NCBI GenBank assembly: GCA_963969395.1
Contig: OZ017796.1
Coordinates: forward strand, 21,454,501 to 21,518,500
DNA: 64,000 bases
Origin: Pseudoscleropodium purum
Taxonomy: Eukaryota > Streptophyta > Bryopsida > Hypnales > Brachytheciaceae
Direction of reading: 5' to 3'
The translations under genes were made by a program, and so were the position numbers. Positions 61,561-64,000 of this stretch are shown one piece after another; position 1 is the stretch's first letter; each line of letters begins with the position of its first letter. The notes beneath the pieces are model-generated. The model was not told the origin of the DNA, searched no databases, and was given only the letters and a program-made list of their open reading frames with translations.

Positions 61561-62969
61561 TGACAATGCATCAAAAATTGGCATTTTGGACATTTTCTCT
61601 TCCAAAACAATCTCTTTTCTTTAGGGGTTAATAACAAATTTATCATTGAACACTTCAATATACCCTTTGAAGCTAATCCATAAACAAACTATTCAATATG
61701 AATGTATTTAACACAGATGGTTTTAAGGATTGAAGTAAAATTATAAACTCTATCCTAGTGTTGTATAGTGCTCAGTTCATTGAACCCGCTAAGGTAAACT
61801 TTCCTACTTTTGCAATGTGACAATTTTTGTTACATGTGGTCAATGTCTTATAACTAGACTTAATTTTTTTGATATATACAATATTAGTACCATGGCACAA
61901 TCTCAATCAACTTTCCTTCATTGTAGATTCCTTTGATTGTGTCCAATTTAACATCCACATGAAATTATCTATCCACATCTATATTCATTTGTATTATAAA
62001 AAAATTGCACAACCCTTATTTTGTTAAGGCTAATTTATTAATAAAAATTCTACTAAATGATGTTTTTACATAGCCTACTTTATATATAATAGTGTATATG
62101 TAGCATTTTATGGACCCTGTAGTAGCAAAAAATATTGTATGAAATTTTCCCCTTTTGAATTAAATGGGCCCTATTTTTTAATTCACGTAGTTTTCTAAAA
62201 ACCAATAGTGATGTCTTCGGGATTGGCATGTGAGTTTATAAATGCAAGCATATGAACCTTAAGCCTAAATATAAGTAGGTACTCTACAACCATTAAAAGT
62301 GTCTATAATATATGTATCTCTAATTTAGGTATCCTATGACTATAGAAGGTGCTTAAAATATAAGTGCCTAGGCTTTTAGGTTCAATGGCTCAAGATACTA
62401 GGCTAACAATCTAGAACCTTTAGCCATCAATGCAATCATTTTATCCTCAATAGGGTCATCAACTTTTTCAATCAAGATCAACTTTTGAAAAAATTAGATT
62501 GGCCTTTGCATTATTTTTATTAACAAGTGACTAACATCCAACCTTTTACAAAATTAGAGAATAATTTCATCATATTAAAAAGAAATACGGATAATTAATA
62601 AAATTCTCAAATATTATAGTAGTTTTCAACTCTCGCACAAAAGGCCCATTAGAATGAAATTGGGCATCTTTGGATTGAAGCTTAGTGGCTTGGGTAGTTT
62701 TAGAGCACATTGCATTTTATGTAGGGAGCCCAACAAATAAAAGTATCCATAATTATCAATAGCAAGGATACACACAACTAGGAGTCACAATTACAAATAT
62801 TGGCATTTTTTTTAACTTCTAAATTACCCTATAAGAATTAAACAAGATACTATTGGGCTGAATCTCATTGGTTTGGGTGGTTTTAGAGTAATATAGTCTA
62901 CTCTTAAAGCAACCATTTAAGAGCTAATTGCTTGTAACAATTTTTAGTCAATTTTCCTAAGAAAAAAAA

Positions 62970-63150
62970 TGAAATTGGCATCTAATTCAAGTCATTTCAT
63001 ATTTTTTTTGACCTTAGTGGAATTAGTTAAGAATTTTTGAAGTTAAAAATTAGTTTTCACTATAAGTGATTTTCTTTTTGAATGTACATTGTTGATATAT
63101 TGAAAAAATATATATACCTTTGTGTCATGATTGCTTTTAGAGCATGGATC
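62970..63150 (+). repeat. Dispersed repeat family D, copy 3
   Basis: CATTTCATATTTTTTTTGAC, GAATTAGTTAAGAATTTTTG, TGTACATTGTT and CTTTTAGAGCATGGATCC blocks match the order in 8580-8830 and 31050-31250. Confidence 0.4.
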
Positions 63151-63659
63151 CTTTTAGAACATACTATCTTACAATATTTTTCTTGCAGTGAGTTCAACAA
63201 ATGAACCTTCTCTTAAATCTTTAACTATCATTGATACACAAAAAATTATAAACCACCATAGAAATTGATATAATAGTTGACTCTCTAAAAAAACCTATAA
63301 GAATGATATCAAGCATCTTTGGATTGAACATCATTGATTTGGGTGGCTCTAGAATATTATACCTTGTAGGAAGGTAAATTATCAAATAAACATATTTATA
63401 ACTATCAAAAGCATATGCTTGACAATTGTTTATAGTTCCTATTGACAACTAACATATTGTCTCCTACCATACCCCATAGTTGTTGTGAAGTTGACACTAT
63501 AATAGATTGAAAGCATTGTATATAAGTTTTCTACATTATACAACACTTTGTTAATAGAACAAATTGAATTCTTTCATAGTACGTCCTAAGCTCTTAAAGC
63601 ATTGGTTTCTTTAATTTACAAGACTTCAATACAATTAACTAAACTTCTCTTGTTGTTTA

Positions 63660-63860
63660 GATAAATTCTTTACTAGAGTATGGCTATTGGATGCACACAT
63701 TAATCTTCTTATATGAGGTGACTCATCTTTAACAATGGAAAGAATGATACTTATTTCCAAGTTTTGCTTGTTTTGATTGTATGTAGAAAAATCTACATTG
63801 ATTGTAAAAGACCTCTAGTGGCTTTTTGGAGAGTTGAAATTTATTGTAATGCTTAGTAAT
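63660..63860 (+). repeat. Dispersed repeat family E, copy 2
   Basis: Partner of 49670-49870: GAGGTGACTCATCTTTAACA, AGAAAAATCTACATTGATTG and CTCTAGTGGCTTTTTGGAGA blocks in the same order and orientation. Confidence 0.4.
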
Positions 63861-64000
63861 TTTCTATTGATGTTTAGGGTCTAGCTTTGAATATTCAAAT
63901 TGTGAAAATCAGGATCAATTTGTTATAAATTAGAGGGTTGCCAATTTTGCAACTTTTAGTAGTGCGAGAAATGAAATGATCATATTAATTTGTCTTTGCC

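Larger units (their letters stand above)
61293..64000. other. AT-rich intergenic DNA to the right edge
   Basis: No gene is seen. It holds a short (CT)n tract at 61542-61560, family D copy 3 at about 62970-63150, and a block at 63660-63860 matching 49670-49870. Confidence 0.45.

Noticed and set aside
1..64000. tRNA, rRNA, CRISPR or bacterial operon features
   Set aside because: I saw no cloverleaf with matching arms, no ribosomal RNA motifs and no spaced direct-repeat array. The window is eukaryotic nuclear DNA.

Overview
This window is nuclear DNA from a land plant. The introns are short to medium GT-AG introns, coding DNA is GC-richer than the very AT-rich intergenic DNA, the gene families are plant ones (a BOU-type mitochondrial carrier, MO25, PAR1), and gene density is low, with long stretches of decayed repeats. 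A long DZIP1-like (ciliary/basal-body) gene points to a plant with flagellated sperm: a bryophyte, lycophyte, fern or cycad/ginkgo. A moss-like bryophyte is my best guess, but the sequence does not settle the species.

Layout. 0-2.3 kb: one LRR-type exon fragment followed by tandem copies of a ~0.5 kb repeat. 2.3-15.8 kb: AT-rich, repeat-derived DNA with coding remnants, a Stowaway-like MITE, a pair of ~230 bp direct repeats and a decayed foldback. 15.9-19.3 kb (+): a three-exon mitochondrial carrier gene. 19.6-28.7 kb: scrambled, CpG-depleted copies of the 3' ends of the two neighbouring genes, more of the left-end repeat in inverted orientation, and a dead transposon-like ORF. 28.7-43.1 kb (-): a DZIP1-like gene that I rebuilt as 28 exons with consistent splice phases, giving 1206 aa. 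44.5-44.8 kb: a minisatellite. 45.9-47.4 kb (-): an intronless MO25 gene followed 42 bp later by the ATG of a small three-exon membrane-protein ORF. 48.1-50.3 kb: repeats and a (TA)n tract. 50.3-51.2 kb: a small spliced ORF of uncertain strand, with a MITE in its intron. 51.3-53.1 kb (-): a four-exon PAR1 gene with an unusually long disordered tail. 53.3-54.7 kb (+): a possible unrecognised gene divergent from PAR1. 54.7-64 kb: AT-rich repeats, including a strong 102-bp-arm hairpin and a second MITE.

The genes are not an operon and share no obvious pathway. The carrier acts in the mitochondrial inner membrane, MO25 is a cytosolic kinase scaffold, PAR1 is a predicted secreted cysteine-rich protein, and DZIP1-like is a predicted basal-body/transition-zone protein. 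All splice models were built by hand from reading frames, GT/AG sites and phase; no search or transcript data were available.
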